In this document: one piece after another, positions 48,772 through 57,775 of the stretch
Numbering within the stretch: position 1 is the stretch's first letter
How the letters are laid out: every line of letters starts with the position of its first letter
NCBI GenBank assembly: GCA_003598055.1
Contig: QZKI01000143.1
Coordinates: 1 to 64,000, forward strand
Length of the DNA: 64,000 bases
Reading direction: 5' to 3'
From: Candidatus Abyssobacteria bacterium SURF_17
GTDB taxonomy: Bacteria > Abyssobacteria > SURF-5
Notes under the pieces: generated by a model
Seen by the model: only the letters and a program-made list of their open reading frames with translations
Databases searched by the model: none
Told to the model about the DNA's origin: nothing
Position numbers and translations under genes: made by a program

Positions 48772-50931
48772 ATGGCCGAATCAGAGGCTCTCTTGAATAA
48801 ACAGGCGCTTATGACTGAAAAGGCTGGTCTGGGTAAATTGTTCTCACCGAAATCCGTCGCAGTGGTTGGTGCGTCTCGGGAAAAAGGAAAAGTCGGCCAC
48901 ACGGTCTTGCGCAACCTGATCAACCATGGATTCTCGGGCAAGATATATCCAGTAAACCCGCAGGCGAAGTCAATACTCGGAAAGAAATGCTTTCCATCGC
49001 TGCTCGAGATTCCCGGCGAAGTTGATCTTGCGGTTTTCGCGATTCCGGCCGAGGCGGTTGTCGCCACATTCGAGCAATGCGGGGGGAAAAACATTCCTGC
49101 GTCGATCATCATTTCGGCGGGATTCAAGGAGAGCGGCAGAAAAGGCGCGTCACTTGAGGCGAAGCTCGCGCAGAAGGCGGCCGAAGACAACATCCGGGTG
49201 CTTGGCCCGAACTGTCTCGGTGTCATAGACACATCCTCGAGTGTGAATGCCACGTTTGCTGCAGGGATGCCGCCGAAGGGCAACATAGGATTTTTTTCGC
49301 AGTCTGGGGCGCTTTGCACAGCCATCCTCGATTGGGCGATTGGAGAGGGCATCGGATTTTCCAAGTTCGTGAGTTTGGGCAACAAGCTCGATATCGATGA
49401 GACCGATATGCTGCGCGCGATGGGGGAGGATGAGCATACGGAGGTAATACTCGGCTATCTCGAGGGCGTCAAGGACGGTGTGAGATTCTTGGAAGCGGCG
49501 GGCTCGGTGACGCAAAGGAAGCCGGTGATCATGCTGAAGTCGGGCGGAACAGAGGCGGGCGCCCGTGCCGCCTCATCGCACACAGGTTCGCTCGCGGGCT
49601 CGGAGAAAGCCTTTGCGGCCGCGTTTACTCAGAGCGGCATCATCCGGGCCGTTGCAATCGAGGACCTATTCGAATACGCGCGCGCCTTCTCATCGCGGAG
49701 GTATCCGAAAGGTAATCGTGTTGCGATTGTAACGAATGCGGGCGGCCCAGCCATCATTGCATCCGATGCGGTAGAGCGTTCATCTCTCAGAATGGCCAGC
49801 TTCGAGAAGGAGACCATAGAATCCCTCCGTACATCGCTGCCGCCGAGCGCAAATGTGTACAATCCCGTGGACCTGATTGGCGACGCGAAGCATGACCGAT
49901 ATGCGGCTGCACTCGAGGCTGTGCTGAAGGACCCCAATGTTGACGGCGTTTTCGTTATCTTTACTCCTCAGGCGATGAGCGGGCCAGAAGAGGTTGCGCG
50001 TGCGGTGGCACGGTGCGGCTCCAACGGCAAACCGATCTTGCCAGTATTCATGGGTGGTCCCGCGGTGGAAGGAAGCGCAGAGATTCTCTCGAAGGCGTCT
50101 ATGCCGAACTATCGCTATCCGGAACCCGCGATTTCGGCGATGGAAGCGATGGTTCGTTATGAAACCTGGCGTGCGCGACCTGCGCCGGAGTATAAGAGCT
50201 TTTCCGTCGATAAGAAGCAGGTTCAGCGCCTTCTCGAGGAGGCATGGGCGAGTGGTCAAACGGAAATCGGCGAATACACCGCGCGCGAGATCATCTCCGC
50301 CTATGGGTTCAAGGTGCCGGGAAGTGTGATTGCCAACAACGTGTCCGATGCCGAGTTCATCGCCGAGAAAATCGGCTTCCCGGTCGTCTTAAAGATAGCA
50401 TCGCCTGATATTCTCCATAAGTCGGATTTCGGCGGTGTGCGCGTGGGCGTGAGGAGTCGCGAAGAGGTGCGAGAAGTATTCCACGAAATGAAGGAGCGCG
50501 TCAAGCGTCTGCTCCCCGATGCAGACCTGTGGGGCATTTCCGTGCAAGAGATGATTCAGGGAGGGAAGGAAGTCATTATTGGAATGGTTCGCGACCCACA
50601 ATTCGGGCCCGTTGTGATGTTCGGTCTCGGCGGTATTTATGTTGAGATCATGAAGGACGTGGCCTTTCGCATTGCCCCCTTGAGCATCGATAATGCACAG
50701 GAGATGGTGCGTGAAATAAAATCTTTTCCCTTGTTGCAGGGAGCGCGCGGAGAGAAACCGGTACACATCGAAGCGATTGTCGAAGCGTTGCTGCGGTTTT
50801 CGCAACTTGTGACGGATTTCCCCGAAATCTATGAGATGGATATTAATCCATTGAAAGTATTCCCGCAAGGACGCGAGCCGGTTGCGCTCGATGCGCGGCT
50901 GGCCTTGAAACGAAATGAGGTGAGCCAATGA
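48772..50931 (+). CDS. ADP-forming acetyl/acyl-CoA synthetase, fused alpha-beta
   Basis: This protein makes ATP from an acyl-CoA, ADP and phosphate, a route used by fermentative anaerobes, and has 719 residues. A CoA-binding domain (about 18-140: V-A-V-V-G-A-S-R-E-K-G-K-V-G) leads into a succinyl-CoA-ligase-like part with catalytic H270 in S-S-H-T-G-S-L-A-G, then the ATP-grasp domain (about 490-715: F-P-V-V-L-K-I-A-S-P-D, H-K-S-D-F-G-G-V). Subunits alpha and beta are joined in one chain. The next gene overlaps by 4 bases. ATG at 48772 has no strong ribosome-binding site; an ATG eleven codons on is possible. Confidence 0.93.
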   Translation: MAESEALLNKQALMTEKAGLGKLFSPKSVAVVGASREKGKVGHTVLRNLINHGFSGKIYPVNPQAKSILGKKCFPSLLEIPGEVDLAVFAIPAEAVVATFEQCGGKNIPASIIISAGFKESGRKGASLEAKLAQKAAEDNIRVLGPNCLGVIDTSSSVNATFAAGMPPKGNIGFFSQSGALCTAILDWAIGEGIGFSKFVSLGNKLDIDETDMLRAMGEDEHTEVILGYLEGVKDGVRFLEAAGSVTQRKPVIMLKSGGTEAGARAASSHTGSLAGSEKAFAAAFTQSGIIRAVAIEDLFEYARAFSSRRYPKGNRVAIVTNAGGPAIIASDAVERSSLRMASFEKETIESLRTSLPPSANVYNPVDLIGDAKHDRYAAALEAVLKDPNVDGVFVIFTPQAMSGPEEVARAVARCGSNGKPILPVFMGGPAVEGSAEILSKASMPNYRYPEPAISAMEAMVRYETWRARPAPEYKSFSVDKKQVQRLLEEAWASGQTEIGEYTAREIISAYGFKVPGSVIANNVSDAEFIAEKIGFPVVLKIASPDILHKSDFGGVRVGVRSREEVREVFHEMKERVKRLLPDADLWGISVQEMIQGGKEVIIGMVRDPQFGPVVMFGLGGIYVEIMKDVAFRIAPLSIDNAQEMVREIKSFPLLQGARGEKPVHIEAIVEALLRFSQLVTDFPEIYEMDINPLKVFPQGREPVALDARLALKRNEVSQ

Positions 50932-51995
50932 CTGTCCTGTTTGTCGATTCGCTCTCGGAATACACGGGCAGAAACACGATATGCCTGTCCCTGGGCATTA
51001 AACTGCGGGGAGCCGGCAAGTCGGTGGGCTTCTTTAAGCCGCTCGGCGTGTTTCCTACCCGCGTGGATGGTGTTCCCACCGATGAGGATATGGTCTTCTT
51101 TAAAGAGGCGCTCGGGCTTGGAGAAGCGCTTGATGACCTATGCCCCGTTGTGCTCACGCAGGAGTTGTTGAATGAGGTTCTCGCGGGGAAGCTGGCCGAC
51201 TCATACGCAGAGAGAACCCGCGATGCATTCAAGAAAGTGTCTGCGAACAAGGACATCACCATCGTTGTCGGCATCGGTTATGTGCGGAGCGGGATGATCA
51301 TCGGATTATCTGAGGCGGATTTCCTGAAAGAGACAGACGGCAAGCTGCTGCTCACGGACCGGTTCGGATGGGTGAACCGCACCGTCGACCGTCTCCTTGC
51401 AACGAAACAAGACTTTGGGGACAGGCTGCTGGGAGTCGTCTTCAATCGGATGGAGCCGAAGAAAATGGATTTTGTCACGCGGGTCGCAGCCCCGTACCTG
51501 AAGGGGAAGGGCATTGACGTGTTGGGGGTCGTGCCGGAAGACTCAAAGCTCGGCGCCGTCACGGTGGATGAAATACTTCACATGCTAAACGGGGAGTTGT
51601 TATGTTGCGAGGATAAGTTGGACGAAGTTGTCGAGAGGTTCTCGATTGGGGCCATGACTGCCGACGCCGCGCTCCGGCATTTCATGAAGATTCGCGACAA
51701 GGCCGTTATCACCGGAGGTGACCGTGCCGATATCGTCCTCGCCGCCTTGGACACTCCGACAAAATGTCTCGTGCTTACCGGCAACCTGTACCCAAACGAT
51801 GTCGTTCTCGCGAGAGCGCAAGCGGCGGGTGTGCCCGTTATCGTCGTGCCCGGTGACACGCTGGAGGCCGTGGAGAAGTTTGAAGCGATGATGGGGCGCT
51901 TGAGTATCCGTGAGACAAGAAAAGTCGATTATGCCGTGCAATTGATGGAGCAGCATATTGATTACCACGCGATTTTCCGCAAACTGGGCTTGTAA
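50928..51995 (+). CDS. BioD-like/DRTGG-domain protein (phosphotransacetylase N-terminal-like)
   Basis: This 355-residue protein has an N-terminal P-loop-like NTPase of the dethiobiotin synthetase/CobB type (V-D-S-L-S-E-Y-T-G-R-N-T-I, then V-G-F-F-K-P-L-G) and a C-terminal DRTGG domain (about 210-330; A-V-I-T-G-G-D-R-A-D, C-L-V-L-T-G-N). It resembles the N-terminal half of long phosphotransacetylases but lacks the PTA catalytic domain. Its 4-base overlap with the acyl-CoA synthetase suggests it regulates or assists that enzyme. The Walker A motif looks degenerate. Confidence 0.88.
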   Translation: MTVLFVDSLSEYTGRNTICLSLGIKLRGAGKSVGFFKPLGVFPTRVDGVPTDEDMVFFKEALGLGEALDDLCPVVLTQELLNEVLAGKLADSYAERTRDAFKKVSANKDITIVVGIGYVRSGMIIGLSEADFLKETDGKLLLTDRFGWVNRTVDRLLATKQDFGDRLLGVVFNRMEPKKMDFVTRVAAPYLKGKGIDVLGVVPEDSKLGAVTVDEILHMLNGELLCCEDKLDEVVERFSIGAMTADAALRHFMKIRDKAVITGGDRADIVLAALDTPTKCLVLTGNLYPNDVVLARAQAAGVPVIVVPGDTLEAVEKFEAMMGRLSIRETRKVDYAVQLMEQHIDYHAIFRKLGL

Positions 51996-52012
51996 GACAT
52001 CGGAGGGCCGCC

Positions 52013-52384
52013 GTGGGGAAAAAGATTATCATCGAAGCCGGTGACGTGCGCGCCGAAGCCGAGCTGAACGAGTCCAAAACTGCCCAGCTTATCTGGGACT
52101 GCTTGCCCATAGAATCAGTCGCGAATACCTGGGGTGACGAAGTCTACTTTGCTATTCCGGTGAAGACCGGCTTGGAGAATGCGGTGGATGTTGTCGAGGT
52201 CGGCGACTTGGGATATTGGCCCAAAGGGCCTGCCTTCTGCATTTTCTTCGGGCCGACGCCGATGAGCCGTGGCAACGAGATCAAGCCTGCCAGCGCAGTG
52301 AATCCTGTCGGAAAAGTGCTGGGGGATGCGCGCACATTTCGGTCCGTAAGGGAAGGTCAGAAGGTGCGGGTGTCCCGCTCATAG
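52013..52384 (+). CDS. cyclophilin-like fold protein (TM1367-like)
   Basis: This 123-residue protein matches the small cyclophilin-like family known from TM1367: I-I-I-E-A-G, A-E-L-N-E-S-K-T-A-Q-L-I-W, W-G-D-E-V-Y-F-A-I-P-V, G-D-L-G-Y-W-P-K-G-P-A-F-C-I-F-F-G-P-T-P. No peptidyl-prolyl isomerase activity is established for the group. The start is GTG at 52013 with GGAGG 9 bases upstream. It follows the DRTGG gene by 17 bases and may share its operon. Confidence 0.88.
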   Translation: MGKKIIIEAGDVRAEAELNESKTAQLIWDCLPIESVANTWGDEVYFAIPVKTGLENAVDVVEVGDLGYWPKGPAFCIFFGPTPMSRGNEIKPASAVNPVGKVLGDARTFRSVREGQKVRVSRS

Positions 52385-52435
52385 GACTCACGAATCCTCT
52401 GCGTCGCACGTTGTTCCTGTCACATGTCCCTCGGG

Positions 52436-52465
52436 TTGCTTTTCGCCGAACAGGTGCTGTATAAT
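52436..52465 (+). promoter_or_regulatory. sigma-70-like promoter
   Basis: TTGCTT (52436-52441), an 18-base spacer and a perfect TATAAT (52460-52465). Start near 52472 leaves a leader of about 50 bases before ATG at 52524, which supports that start over one at 52473. Confidence 0.55.
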
Positions 52466-52523
52466 TCGTTCAATGGAGTCCTTACAAAAGATTACGTCTT
52501 CTCTATTGATACCAACGTCCAGA

Positions 52524-53267
52524 ATGAAGATGGGAGAAAGTGCGCGAATCAAACTGGTCTTTGCCCTTGTTGTAGTTAGTCTCTCGCCCATTTGCGCGTT
52601 CGCGGAGAGTCGGCAGGGGGCGCAGCCCAAACCGGATTCCGTATACATGGAACAGGAGCAGGGGTCTGACGATGAGCAAGGCGGCGGGTTGTTCGGTTTT
52701 CTTCCATTCGTAGGCGACCGCCGCAAGAACGTTCCAGCGGAGGAGTTGGCTCCATCGCCTCTGCCGCAGGAGAGCAAGCCGGTACTTTCCGATAAAGACC
52801 TTGGGCAACTGCGCATGGCGGCTGACGAGTGGCTCTTGACGTCTGAATTTACGCAGCCAAAACTCAGGGAGGATGCAGAGGGTCGATATTACCGGGATTA
52901 CATCGTGTTCAGCGATGAATATCGGGTAGAGGTGCTGCGGGGCGATACACAGGAACGGCCGTTCCTCGCGTACGTTTATGTGGGCGGGGATTATTTCAGA
53001 ACCAGGCCGAGCGATGAACCGAGCAAGGCTGCAGCGGACTTCAGTTTCGACTATGAGCCGCTCGAGTTCAAAGTTGTCTTTGAGCGTGTGGAAGAATGGG
53101 CATACTCCGAGAATCCGAATGACGAGCCGATCCGATTCAAAGAAACGTGGGAATTTCGCAAACTGCAGTCGCGTCTGAAGATTGACCTCCCCGAAAAAAC
53201 CGGTGGCGTAACCACAGTCCCCGAAAAGGATGAACAGACTGAGGCGCAGCCGCCTGCGAACGAGTAG
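52524..53267 (+). CDS. secreted hypothetical protein
   Basis: The 247-residue protein has a signal peptide (about 1-28, ending C-A-F-A-E), then a Gln/Glu/Pro-rich segment with G-G-G-L-F-G-F-L-P, then a compact region rich in aromatic residues: L-L-T-S-E-F-T-Q-P-K, Y-Y-R-D-Y-I-V-F, Y-V-G-G-D-Y-F-R-T-R, F-K-E-T-W-E-F-R. The tail is acidic. I recognise no family. It likely acts in the periplasm. Its own promoter makes it a separate transcription unit. Confidence 0.75.
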   Translation: MKMGESARIKLVFALVVVSLSPICAFAESRQGAQPKPDSVYMEQEQGSDDEQGGGLFGFLPFVGDRRKNVPAEELAPSPLPQESKPVLSDKDLGQLRMAADEWLLTSEFTQPKLREDAEGRYYRDYIVFSDEYRVEVLRGDTQERPFLAYVYVGGDYFRTRPSDEPSKAAADFSFDYEPLEFKVVFERVEEWAYSENPNDEPIRFKETWEFRKLQSRLKIDLPEKTGGVTTVPEKDEQTEAQPPANE

Positions 53268-53344
53268 CTCATCATCTTCCTTCCTTCTCCATGGGATTTC
53301 GTGAATGCGAGTCGGTCTTGCGATTTCACGTAGAAGGTAACAGC

Positions 53345-54265
53345 ATGCACGCAATATCAACATGTTGGAAATCCGCTGGCGCGAAGGCGGGGAATGACAT
53401 TATCGGGCCCATAATGGACTTGGGTGTCACTGCCATCGAACTCGATTATAGAATTACCGAAGAGGTATTCAATGATATGCTGCCTGCCCTCAGACGCGGG
53501 AAGCCAGCGGTAGTGAGCGTGCACAACTATTTTCCCGTTCCCGCAGTCTTGACTCCCGCAGAGGCGAGTGGCGATGCATTCTTACTTTCTTCAACCGAGA
53601 GGGAAGAGCGTGAGCGTGCGGTCAGGTATACTCTTCGCACGCTTCAGTGTGCCCATGAAGTGGGAGCCTCAGCCGTCGTCTTGCACCTGGGCAAGACGGA
53701 CATTGAAGACGACTTTTCAGGTCTAAAGGAAGAATATGAGAAAGGAACGCTCGCGAGCGAACGCACGCAGGCACATGTCCGTGAGATACTGGAGACAAGG
53801 GCAAGGGCCGGTAGAAAACATGTGGAGGCCGCATTGTTCAGCCTGGACAGGCTCTGGAAACCGGCCGAACGGCTTGGAATTACGCTCGGCGTCGAAAATC
53901 GCTATTATGTGAGGGAGTTTCCGAATTGTGACGACTTGACCATTATCCTGGAAAAATTTGAAGGGAGCAACATCGCTTATTGGCATGACGTCGGACACGC
54001 CGTCGTTCAGGAAACGCTCTACGGCATTAATCATGAAGACCTCCTCTCGCGTTTTGCGGCGACTCTTATCGGCATTCATCTCCACGATGCGGCGGGCACC
54101 CGGGACCATCGGGCTCCAGGGAAAGGCAACGTGGATTTCGGCTTCGTGGCGAAGTACCTTCTGCAAGACGCGATTCATGTTATTGAGGTTTCCCCGGATG
54201 TAAGCGCTGAGGAGCTGGAGGAAGGGATCCAATTTCTTTCAGGAAATGTATTGCCTCGTGGTTGA
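53345..54265 (+). CDS. sugar phosphate isomerase/epimerase-like TIM barrel protein
   Basis: This 306-residue TIM barrel is of the AP-endonuclease-2/xylose isomerase-like superfamily. Typical strands are visible: V-T-A-I-E-L-D-Y-R, V-V-S-V-H-N-Y-F-P-V-P, V-V-L-H-L-G-K-T-D, L-G-V-E-N-R-Y-Y-V, W-H-D-V-G-H-A-V, G-I-H-L-H-D-A-A-G. The metal-binding Glu, Asp and His positions are kept. I chose ATG at 53345, with AAGG 7 bases upstream. Substrate is unknown; relatives convert sugars or inositols. Confidence 0.88.
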   Translation: MHAISTCWKSAGAKAGNDIIGPIMDLGVTAIELDYRITEEVFNDMLPALRRGKPAVVSVHNYFPVPAVLTPAEASGDAFLLSSTEREERERAVRYTLRTLQCAHEVGASAVVLHLGKTDIEDDFSGLKEEYEKGTLASERTQAHVREILETRARAGRKHVEAALFSLDRLWKPAERLGITLGVENRYYVREFPNCDDLTIILEKFEGSNIAYWHDVGHAVVQETLYGINHEDLLSRFAATLIGIHLHDAAGTRDHRAPGKGNVDFGFVAKYLLQDAIHVIEVSPDVSAEELEEGIQFLSGNVLPRG

Positions 54266-54339
54266 CATGGCCTGAAGCATCGAGATGATGTGCGTAAACG
54301 CGACGGGGCAATGAGAAGGAAAAGAAGTTGCCCGGAGGC

Positions 54340-54369
54340 TTGATTTTTCGTTCAGGCAATGGCTATAAT
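54340..54369 (+). promoter_or_regulatory. sigma-70-like promoter
   Basis: TTGATT (54340-54345), an 18-base spacer and TATAAT (54364-54369) lie about 80 bases upstream of the membrane protein gene and could drive the following TPR lipoprotein genes. Confidence 0.5.
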
Positions 54370-54451
54370 ACGCCTACGACGGGTTGGTCTCGCATGTGTG
54401 CAACGCCAGCCTGCGTGAGTCGCTACGGCGTTTCGGATATTGTGTTCTGAC

Positions 54452-54799
54452 ATGAAAGAAGCATCAAAACGGTTTCTCCTGCTAAGCAGTTTGCTTCTTT
54501 GCCTCGTCTTGGCTGCCATATTGGTCGCCATCGGCCTGCTGGCTCCTGTGCTGCAGGTAGTATTCGTTCCGTACCAGTTTTTCCTCACCGGCATCTGTGT
54601 GGGGGCGTTGCTGGCGGCAACGGCGGGGCTGATTGTGGAGCGAAACGGATGGACCAACTATCGGCTCTATTTTTGTACAGTCATGGTGAGTGTGTTTCTG
54701 CTCGTCGTCGCCAATCTTGTCATTTTCAGGGTGCTTGGCGGTGAGCAATTCATTCGGCGACTCATGAAAATCTTTTTGGTGGTTTTCAACCTGCGCTGA
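54452..54799 (+). CDS. four-helix membrane protein, hypothetical
   Basis: The 115-residue protein has three or four hydrophobic helices: about 12-34, 39-60, 73-92 and 98-110. The sequence F-V-P-Y-Q-F-F-L-T-G-I-C-V-G is between helices 1 and 2. I recognise no family. It stands 69 bases before a TPR lipoprotein gene. ATG at 54452 lies just after a TGA; a start 12 bases earlier is possible. Confidence 0.72.
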   Translation: MKEASKRFLLLSSLLLCLVLAAILVAIGLLAPVLQVVFVPYQFFLTGICVGALLAATAGLIVERNGWTNYRLYFCTVMVSVFLLVVANLVIFRVLGGEQFIRRLMKIFLVVFNLR

Positions 54800-54868
54800 G
54801 GAGGCACGGCTGAGGGTAGTGGCCCGTGGCCTTGAAGATACGGGGTCAAGTCAACAAGGAGGAAACCA

Positions 54869-55765
54869 ATGGGGAATAACGTGCGCCGGACACTGGTTTT
54901 GATATTCGGAGTTTCGCTCGTGCTGTTAAGTGGATGTGGCGATGCGAACCTCAAGAAGGCCAGGCGCTTCCAGGAAGCAAAAGATTATGAACAGGCCATT
55001 CATTATTATAAGCTGGCTTTGGATAAGAACCCGGACAACCAGACCGCCCGCTACGGTTTGATTGAGTCGTATGCGTTGAGTGTGACGAGCTTGCCTCCGG
55101 AAGAAGTCACTCCGGAGAAGGTTGAAGAAGCGATGGAGGAGATGAAGCCCATTGCTCAGCCGCTCAAGGATGACGTTAACATCAGACGTTACATGTCCCT
55201 TATTTATCAGATGCTGGCGAAGAGATATGCCGAAGTCGGCCGCGATGATAAGGCGCTGGAAGCGTGGACCGAAGTCACGAAATTGGACCCCTCTTATTCG
55301 GAAGCGTATTTCAATCTGGGTATTGCGGTCGCGAAAACCGGGCGCGTGGAGGAGTCGCTACCTCACTTTCAAAAGGCTGTGGACCTGAACCCATATTTCA
55401 TCAAGGGATACTATGCGATGGGCCGCGCGTTGCTATCGTTGAATCGGACTGACGAGGCAATAAAGCAATTTACAAGGGCACTGGAGCTTAATCCCGAAGA
55501 CCCTATGATACGTCACGACCTGGGATTGGCGTATTCCCAGGCTGGTGACAACAAGAAAGCGATTGAACAATATTTGAAAGCGCTCGAGGTGGAACCTCGT
55601 TTTTCGGTTGTCTACAAGAGCCTTGCCGAAGCCTACAAGGCAATCGGAGATACGAAAAAGGCACAGGAAGCCGAACAAAAATGGAACGAGTATGTCGAGG
55701 CGCTCAAGGAAGCTCAGAAGGGGCAGATGAATGAGCCTCAATCAGGAGGCGACAGCTTAGATTGA
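54869..55765 (+). CDS. TPR-repeat lipoprotein
   Basis: The 298-residue protein has a signal peptide with lipobox L-L-S-G-C (Cys about 24), so it is probably anchored to a membrane facing the periplasm. Five to six tetratricopeptide repeats follow, for example Y-E-Q-A-I-H-Y-Y-K-L-A-L-D, S-E-A-Y-F-N-L-G-I-A, D-E-A-I-K-Q-F-T-R-A-L-E-L-N-P and K-K-A-I-E-Q-Y-L-K-A-L-E-V. TPR proteins scaffold complexes; the partner is unknown. The gene pairs with a similar TPR lipoprotein (56253). Confidence 0.9.
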   Translation: MGNNVRRTLVLIFGVSLVLLSGCGDANLKKARRFQEAKDYEQAIHYYKLALDKNPDNQTARYGLIESYALSVTSLPPEEVTPEKVEEAMEEMKPIAQPLKDDVNIRRYMSLIYQMLAKRYAEVGRDDKALEAWTEVTKLDPSYSEAYFNLGIAVAKTGRVEESLPHFQKAVDLNPYFIKGYYAMGRALLSLNRTDEAIKQFTRALELNPEDPMIRHDLGLAYSQAGDNKKAIEQYLKALEVEPRFSVVYKSLAEAYKAIGDTKKAQEAEQKWNEYVEALKEAQKGQMNEPQSGGDSLD

Positions 55766-55847
55766 TGGAGGGCTCGCGCAGCCGGCTGGAAAGCACAGCA
55801 AGAAATCTGAGCGGTCGCGCGCAGCGGCTGCAGGCATAGGTAGTTGT

Positions 55848-56207
55848 ATGAAGATCAAGTTGAACATGAAACAGATGCAGGAAGTCCGGAACAAGCTCAG
55901 GGAAACCGACCGGAAGGATTTCGACTTGACCGACATCTCCGAAGTGTTCCGGATGCTCAAGTATTGGGCGAAGAGCATCGGTGCGGGCGAGGAGAAGATC
56001 AAGTCGGTGACCGAGTTGGCCGACGGTTATCTCTGCAGAGTAAATGAGAAATTCCACGACACGATGAAAGCGTACCTGAAGCAGATTCGGGAACAGCGGT
56101 TCTCCGAGGGAATGAAGGAAAGGAAAGTACAAGGTGCCCTTGACAAGTATGACCGGCTGATCAGGGAAGCCGAGGAGAAAAAGACTCAGTTGGGTGAGAA
56201 TGAATGA
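55848..56207 (+). CDS. small charged coiled-coil protein, hypothetical
   Basis: The 119-residue protein is Lys/Glu/Arg-rich and helical, without signal peptide. It contains L-R-E-T-D-R-K-D-F-D-L-T-D, Y-W-A-K-S-I-G-A-G-E-E-K and I-R-E-A-E-E-K-K-T. No family recognised. It sits between two TPR lipoprotein genes in the same direction and may be a cytoplasmic companion of them. Confidence 0.65.
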   Translation: MKIKLNMKQMQEVRNKLRETDRKDFDLTDISEVFRMLKYWAKSIGAGEEKIKSVTELADGYLCRVNEKFHDTMKAYLKQIREQRFSEGMKERKVQGALDKYDRLIREAEEKKTQLGENE

Positions 56208-56252
56208 CCATTTCATGGATGGGCTGTTTTAAACGAGGAAGGGAGTAAGACG

Positions 56253-57323
56253 ATGAAAGGTCTGCTATGCCGGATGGCATCACTTACAGTGCTTTTGGTG
56301 CTTATTGGCTGCGCCTCGAAGGAGCCCCCCGTTTTCAAGCTCATTGAGCTTTACCAGCAAAAGAAATTCGACGAGGTGATGACACTCGCCGAAAAAGCCA
56401 TACAAAAAGACCCGAACGATACCCAAGCGCACAGGTTTCTCGTGAGAGCCGCGCATGAGAAGGGTGAATTGGAAAAGCATAAACAGAAATATCAGCAACT
56501 CATTCAGGAAAACCCCAACACTGCAGGCTACCATTTCGGGCTCGGATATGTTTACACCCACTTGGAGGACTTTGAGGCTGCCATAGCTGAATTGAACAAG
56601 GCAGTCGAACTGAAACCGGACGTCGGCTACGCTCACTATGTGCTCGGATGGATTCATCTGAATACGGAATATGACGGTGCGAATGTGGAAGAAGGGTTAG
56701 CCAATTGGAAGAAGGAAGAGGAACTTGACGCCAAGTCGCTTGGGGCACTCCAGGTCTACTATGACAGAGCGAATTACCATTTGCGAGTCGGCGATGGGGA
56801 GGCGGCTGAAAAGGACTATGAGAAAATCACATATTACGCATTCGCCCCCAGCGACATAGCGTTCGCACGAAATGCGATTTCGCAGATACGGGCGCTGCGT
56901 GATGAACTGGCCAGATTGGAGGCGGAGGTTGAGCGCAACCCGAGTGAAGCCGACCCGCGGTTCAAATTAGGGGTGGCTCAGTACAAGAACGGCAAGGTGA
57001 AGGAGGCGATCGAAACGTGGCACAAGGCCACAGAACTCGCCCCGGACAATACTGAAATTCGAAACCAACTGGGGAAGGCTCTCATCGAAGATGGCCGGTA
57101 TGCTGAGGCGGCCGAGCAGTTGAACAAAGTTATTGAGTTAGACCCGAAAATGGCGATTGCTTACTATAACCTTGCGACGGCAGAGGAGCTTCTGGGTAAG
57201 AACACGACGGCTGTGAAGTATTACAAGAAGTATCTCGAGCTGAATCCAATGGCGCCAAGAGGCGACGAGGTCAAACAGAAGATAGCTACGCTCGAGGCGC
57301 AGACCGCCGCACCCCAAGGATGA
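56253..57323 (+). CDS. TPR-repeat lipoprotein
   Basis: This 356-residue protein has a signal peptide and lipobox L-I-G-C-A (Cys about 22). TPR repeats occur in two blocks: 30-130 and 230-345 (for example F-D-E-V-M-T-L-A-E-K-A-I-Q-K-D-P, F-E-A-A-I-A-E-L-N-K-A-V-E-L-K-P, Y-A-E-A-A-E-Q-L-N-K-V-I-E-L-D-P), split by a charged middle part. It differs from the 54869 gene but shares its design. Its ribosome-binding site is GAAGGGAG. Confidence 0.9.
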   Translation: MKGLLCRMASLTVLLVLIGCASKEPPVFKLIELYQQKKFDEVMTLAEKAIQKDPNDTQAHRFLVRAAHEKGELEKHKQKYQQLIQENPNTAGYHFGLGYVYTHLEDFEAAIAELNKAVELKPDVGYAHYVLGWIHLNTEYDGANVEEGLANWKKEEELDAKSLGALQVYYDRANYHLRVGDGEAAEKDYEKITYYAFAPSDIAFARNAISQIRALRDELARLEAEVERNPSEADPRFKLGVAQYKNGKVKEAIETWHKATELAPDNTEIRNQLGKALIEDGRYAEAAEQLNKVIELDPKMAIAYYNLATAEELLGKNTTAVKYYKKYLELNPMAPRGDEVKQKIATLEAQTAAPQG

Positions 57324-57332
57324 CGGCGGAAA

Positions 57333-57653
57333 CTACAACAGATTTTTCATTTGGTTGTAATACGGCAGGAAAATAACGGCGACGAGGTAGTAGATCAGCC
57401 ATATGATGATTCCGGTATAGATGACCGTGGCAAGCGAGACGAGGACCTTCTGTGTTGGGGAGAACCGCGGGCTCTTCCAGAGCAGAGGCAATCCAAAAAT
57501 GGCCAGCACAAGGAATATCGTGAGGAGTACGAAGACGGGCTCATAGTACCACTCCGAAGTCCTTACGGCCGTGTCGGGCGGAAGCTCAAGACCGCAGTGA
57601 TGGCAAAATCGCGCTTCCGAGACCAATTTATGCTTGCATTTCGGGCACTGCAT
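57333..57653 (-). CDS. zinc-ribbon membrane protein
   Basis: The 106-residue protein has an N-terminal zinc ribbon C-P-K-C-K-H-K-L and C-H-H-C-G-L-E-L (four Cys), then two membrane helices (about 40-60 and 70-95). Such short proteins are common and uncharacterised. I chose ATG at 57653 because GGAG lies 10 bases upstream. It converges on the TPR lipoprotein gene, with only 9 bases between stops. Confidence 0.75.
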   Translation of the reverse strand: MQCPKCKHKLVSEARFCHHCGLELPPDTAVRTSEWYYEPVFVLLTIFLVLAIFGLPLLWKSPRFSPTQKVLVSLATVIYTGIIIWLIYYLVAVIFLPYYNQMKNLL

Positions 57654-57775
57654 CGGGCACGTTCTCCAGAACCACCCCATGGATCAATGGGATTTCCAGC
57701 AATCGTATCATTGTTCTTGACTTCAGTCAAGCGCGGCTCGGAAGCTCAAAGTTTGCGAAAGGCAGGGGTCAGCCG

